Part shown: positions 15,034 through 17,795 of the stretch, in pieces
Position numbering within the stretch: position 1 is the stretch's first letter
How the letters are laid out: every line of letters starts with the position of its first letter
Source: Candidatus Colimonas fimequi
GTDB lineage: Bacteria; Bacillota; Clostridia; Peptostreptococcales; Anaerovoracaceae
Assembly: GCA_018065295.1 (NCBI GenBank)
Contig: JAGHTQ010000060.1
Coordinates: 1-17,795, forward strand
Reading direction: 5' to 3'
Length of the DNA: 17,795 nucleotides
Position numbers and translations under genes: made by a program
The notes under the pieces: generated by a model
Told to the model about the DNA's origin: nothing
Database searches by the model: none
Seen by the model: the letters and a program-made list of their open reading frames with translations, nothing else

Positions 15034-16586
15034 TATCTGTTTAGTTCCCCTTCAATCTGCAGAGCAAGTTTCTCCGCTGTCTTGATACCGTCAACAGCTG
15101 CGGACATTATGCCGCCTGCATATCCAGGACCTTCGCCAGCTGGGAAGATTCCTGCAATGCTGCTGTTTCCATTCTCGTCTCTATATATTCTAACCGGCGA
15201 TGAACTTCTTGTTTCAACACCTGTCATAATGCTGTCTTCTCTATCGAATCCCTTAAGCTTCCTGCCAAGATGAGGCATGGCTTCTACGATGGCATCACCT
15301 GCGAACTTAGGAAGACAGCTTCTAACGATGTCATCTTCCTTTGCCTTGAAACTGCCGTAAGTAGTTCTTGGCATATCTGCGCCGCCGCGGCTAGCCTCGT
15401 ATGCCTTCTTCTCATACATACGCTGAAACTCTATTCCAGCCAGTGGATGGCTTGATGGGAAGTCATCTGTTCTAACATCTACCAGAAGGCCGCTATTGGC
15501 AATACCGCTGTCGCGTCCGCTGTTGCTCATGCCGTTAGTAACCACAGTGCCCTCTTCTGATGAAGAGTTGACAACCTGTCCTCCCGGGCACATACAAAAG
15601 GTGTAAACGCCTCGACCATTGCTGCACTTGTGATTAAGCTTATAAATAGCATGTCCCAGGTGCTCTGCTAATGCAGCATCTCCGTACTGGGTTTCATCGA
15701 TCATCTCCTGCGGATGCTCGATTCTTACTCCAATTGAGAATGGCTTCTGCTCCATAATCATTCCCTTATCAAGAAGCATTGCGAAAGTATCAGCTGCGCT
15801 GTGTCCTGTTGCCAGAATCACCTTGCTGGCTTCTATTTCGCTATCTATTCCAGTCATGTTGTCGTGAACTGTAACTGAACTGAGTTTGCCATCGCTATCA
15901 AGATTAATGCCGTCAAGTCTTGTGCTAAATCTAAATTCACCGCCAAGTTTCTCAGTCTCAATTCTAATATTCTTAACTATTCCCCTGAGCATATCTGTGC
16001 CGATATGAGGCTTCTGCACATAGAGGATGTCTTCGTCTGCTCCAGCCTTGACAAACTGCTCAAGAACCCAGGCGATTCTAGGATCCTTAACGTTTGTAGT
16101 CAGCTTACCGTCTGAGAAAGTTCCTGCGCCGCCTTCGCCAAACTGAACGTTTGACTCGGTATTAAGCTTACCTGTCTGCCAGAACTCCTCTACTGATGCA
16201 ACTCTCTCGTCTACTGCCTGTCCGCGTTCAAGAACGATTGGCTTAAGGCCCCATGACGCCAGGCAAAGGGCCGCGAACATACCAGCTGGCCCGTAGCCAA
16301 CGACGATAGGTCGCGCACCTGAGTATTTTGCAAAAGTTCCCGCTTCATAAGGCTGCACGTACTCTTTCTTAGTCGCCTCCGGCAGATTCAGTCTCTCCTC
16401 GCAGTCAAAGTCAACGGTGTAAATAAGCTTCACGTTTGGCTTCTTCCTGGCATCGATTGACTCCTTGACAATCTCAAGTCTTGATATCTCAAGATCCTTC
16501 CTGCCAAGAGCATTGCGGATGGCCCTTCCTAATACGTTCTTAGACTGTCCTGGTTTAAGTTTTATCTGATTGATTCTATATCTCAT
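15033..16586 (-). CDS. FAD-dependent oxidoreductase, COG2509 type
   Basis: This is a 517-residue flavoprotein of the uncharacterised NAD(FAD)-utilising dehydrogenase group. The N-terminal 90 residues form a small separate domain (MRYRINQIKLKPGQ...) typical of the group. The FAD Rossmann loop VVGYGPAGMFAAL follows (Gly97, Gly99, Gly102). Later come NVQFGEGGAGTFSDGKLTT, ILATGHSAADTF, FCMCPGGQVVNSSSEEG and the C-terminal FAD contact GIFPAGEGPGYAGGIMSAAVDG. Electron acceptor and substrate are unknown. Its ATG directly follows the TAG of the upstream flavoprotein gene with no gap, and its stop overlaps the phoH start, so the three genes are very probably one transcription unit. Confidence 0.9.
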   Translation of the reverse strand: MRYRINQIKLKPGQSKNVLGRAIRNALGRKDLEISRLEIVKESIDARKKPNVKLIYTVDFDCEERLNLPEATKKEYVQPYEAGTFAKYSGARPIVVGYGPAGMFAALCLASWGLKPIVLERGQAVDERVASVEEFWQTGKLNTESNVQFGEGGAGTFSDGKLTTNVKDPRIAWVLEQFVKAGADEDILYVQKPHIGTDMLRGIVKNIRIETEKLGGEFRFSTRLDGINLDSDGKLSSVTVHDNMTGIDSEIEASKVILATGHSAADTFAMLLDKGMIMEQKPFSIGVRIEHPQEMIDETQYGDAALAEHLGHAIYKLNHKCSNGRGVYTFCMCPGGQVVNSSSEEGTVVTNGMSNSGRDSGIANSGLLVDVRTDDFPSSHPLAGIEFQRMYEKKAYEASRGGADMPRTTYGSFKAKEDDIVRSCLPKFAGDAIVEAMPHLGRKLKGFDREDSIMTGVETRSSSPVRIYRDENGNSSIAGIFPAGEGPGYAGGIMSAAVDGIKTAEKLALQIEGELNR

Positions 16587-17657
16587 CTAAATTCCGTTAA
16601 TATGTCTAGCTGCCTTGATACCTGTCAGCCATGCGTTCTGCAGATTGAATCCGCCGCACTTATGCTGAACATCAAGGACTTCTCCTGTTATATATAATCC
16701 TGGTATAAGCAGGGACTCCATTGTGTCCATGTTCACCTGACTCAGATCAACGCCGCCTGCTGTACACTGAGCCTGCTTCCAGCCCTTAGTTCCCTTCACC
16801 TTGAGTCTGTAATCCTTAAGATCAGCTGGCTTAATAACCTGGGCCAGTCTCTCAGTTACTATGCCCATGGAAGATGTTCTTGCTGCTACTTCTTCCTGAG
16901 TGAAATCAGGAGCAAGGTCAAGTGATATCTCATATCTCTTCATGGCTTCTAGTGGCTTCTCGCCTTCTTCAGCCTTAATGCTCATTGTCAGGTTAAAGAT
17001 GCAGATTCCAGATACGCCGTCTTCTGTGAACTGAATCTCACCGGCTTCACTGTCAACTGGCTTACCGTCCTTAAGAAGGGTCGCAACGCCTTTAGCGCGG
17101 ATGCCCTTGAGACTTGGCATGTTCTCGCACTCAACTGGTGCAAGGACAGGATACACTCTGTTAACCTGATGTCCCAGGCTCCTTGCCATTGAATATCCAT
17201 CGCCTGTTGTTCCTAGATTCGGGTATGATTTGCCACCTGCTGCCAAGATTACCTTGTCTGCTGTTATTTCTCTACTACCATCAGAAATGCAAAATTTCCC
17301 GCCTTCAGTTCTTATACTGCCTGCGGAAAATCCTGTATTAATCTTCGTATTCTTATTGTTAATTGATGCGAGCAATAATGCTACAACGTCTGAGCTCTGA
17401 TTCGAATACGGATAATACCTGCCTTCTGCATCGCAGTACAGTTCGAGTCCTAATCCTCTGAAGAATTCTACGGTTTCTTCAAGACCTTCTGCGCTGGCGT
17501 TAGTGATGTTACATCTACCTCCGCCAGAAGCCAGAATCTTCTTGCCAGGAACCGTATTCTTCTCGAGTATACAGACTCTGTAATTATCCTTTAATGTTGC
17601 TGCGGCTGCTAAGCCTGCTGCACCGCCACCTATGATACAAACATCATAATTACTCAT
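16587..17657 (-). CDS. BaiN/HI0933-type FAD-dependent oxidoreductase, shortened form
   Basis: This 356-residue flavoprotein carries the dinucleotide loop IIGGGAAGLAAA (Gly10, Gly12, Gly15), the family hallmark ILASGGGRCNITNA (41-54), VILAAGGKSYPNLGTTGDGY, IQFTEDGVSG and the C-terminal FAD contact ITGEVLDVQHKCGGFNLQNAW. Family members are annotated as BaiN/RdsA-type or HI0933-like oxidoreductases; the true substrate is usually unknown. It is shorter than the usual 400 or so. By eye about 30-40 residues are missing between GGRCNITNA and the FFRGLGLELYCDAEGRYYPYS segment, where relatives have an extra helical stretch. ATG 17657 has AGGAG nine bases upstream. Its first eight bases overlap the end of the preceding gene. 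Confidence 0.88.
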   Translation of the reverse strand: MSNYDVCIIGGGAAGLAAAATLKDNYRVCILEKNTVPGKKILASGGGRCNITNASAEGLEETVEFFRGLGLELYCDAEGRYYPYSNQSSDVVALLLASINNKNTKINTGFSAGSIRTEGGKFCISDGSREITADKVILAAGGKSYPNLGTTGDGYSMARSLGHQVNRVYPVLAPVECENMPSLKGIRAKGVATLLKDGKPVDSEAGEIQFTEDGVSGICIFNLTMSIKAEEGEKPLEAMKRYEISLDLAPDFTQEEVAARTSSMGIVTERLAQVIKPADLKDYRLKVKGTKGWKQAQCTAGGVDLSQVNMDTMESLLIPGLYITGEVLDVQHKCGGFNLQNAWLTGIKAARHINGI

Positions 17658-17795
17658 TAACGTCTGCTCCTATAGCTTCACCTGTGCCGGCCTTAATCTC
17701 TACCTTGGCCATTTCTTCAGCTTCTCTCTCAGCAGCTCTCTGCGCACGTCTCAGAGCAACTGCTTCTGGAGTCTCCTCTTCGTCAGTAATAAGTA
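17650..17795 (-). CDS. C-terminal tail of an unidentified protein, cut by window edge
   Basis: Only the last 47 residues are present, ending in KAGTGEAIGADVNE before TAA at 17650. The visible part is highly charged, begins LITDEEETPEAVALRRAQRA, and looks helical (Arg/Glu/Ala-rich). I do not recognise the family. It overlaps the flavoprotein start by eight bases (ATGAGTAA), which implies the same operon and coupled translation. The open frame, the overlap and a ribosome site for the next gene embedded in it support it as real. Confidence 0.65.
   Translation of the reverse strand, partial: LITDEEETPEAVALRRAQRAAEREAEEMAKVEIKAGTGEAIGADVNE

Overview
The window looks like chromosomal DNA of a low-to-medium GC Firmicute, most likely an anaerobic member of the Clostridia. 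The reasons are the strong AGGAGG-type ribosome binding sites, the Gram-positive gene order phoH-ybeY-cdd-era-recO-glyQS-ppdK, and pyruvate, phosphate dikinase next to a dimeric-type glycyl-tRNA synthetase. The family or genus cannot be settled from the sequence alone. No rRNA, tRNA, CRISPR array, insertion sequence or phage gene is visible.

Region 1 (1-2951) is a small sugar-use locus. A glycoside hydrolase family 4 enzyme, closest by eye to alpha-galactosidase MelA and cut by the window edge, reads leftward. A LacI-family repressor and a BadF/NagK-type sugar kinase read rightward. The 220-bp gap between them holds two face-to-face promoters and two identical 13-bp palindromes. One lies at the start of the repressor transcript and the other in the hydrolase leader, so the repressor probably controls both directions. 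A hairpin terminator closes the kinase side.

Region 2 (2927-6615) holds a leftward DMT/EamA-type membrane transporter and a rightward 843-residue protein. The latter fuses an adenylating (acyl-AMP ligase) domain, an acyl carrier protein domain and a PlsC acyltransferase domain, apparently an all-in-one machine that activates, carries and transfers an acyl chain onto a lysophospholipid. It ends in a strong terminator, back to back with a second terminator serving the opposite strand.

Region 3 (6632-17795) is one long leftward gene train: an unidentified protein tail, two flavoprotein oxidoreductases (a short BaiN/HI0933 type and a COG2509 type), phoH, ybeY, cdd, era, recO, a UBA/DUF4342 protein with an 11-residue-repeat tail, glyQS and ppdK. 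From the flavoproteins to recO the genes abut or overlap by a few bases (TAATG, TGATG, ATGAGTAA), which points to one transcript with coupled translation. The core theme is ribosome/16S rRNA maturation (YbeY, Era), RNA metabolism (PhoH), DNA repair (RecO), pyrimidine salvage (Cdd) and tRNA charging (GlyQS). PpdK adds PEP/pyruvate interconversion. As given, ppdK carries a one-base deletion near 7650 that splits an otherwise complete 873-residue enzyme.

The most unusual items are the three-domain acyl ligase-ACP-PlsC fusion with an altered ATP-binding loop, the twin operators paired with a LacI regulator whose hinge lacks the usual leucine, the DUF4342 protein with LEA-like repeats, and the ppdK frameshift.
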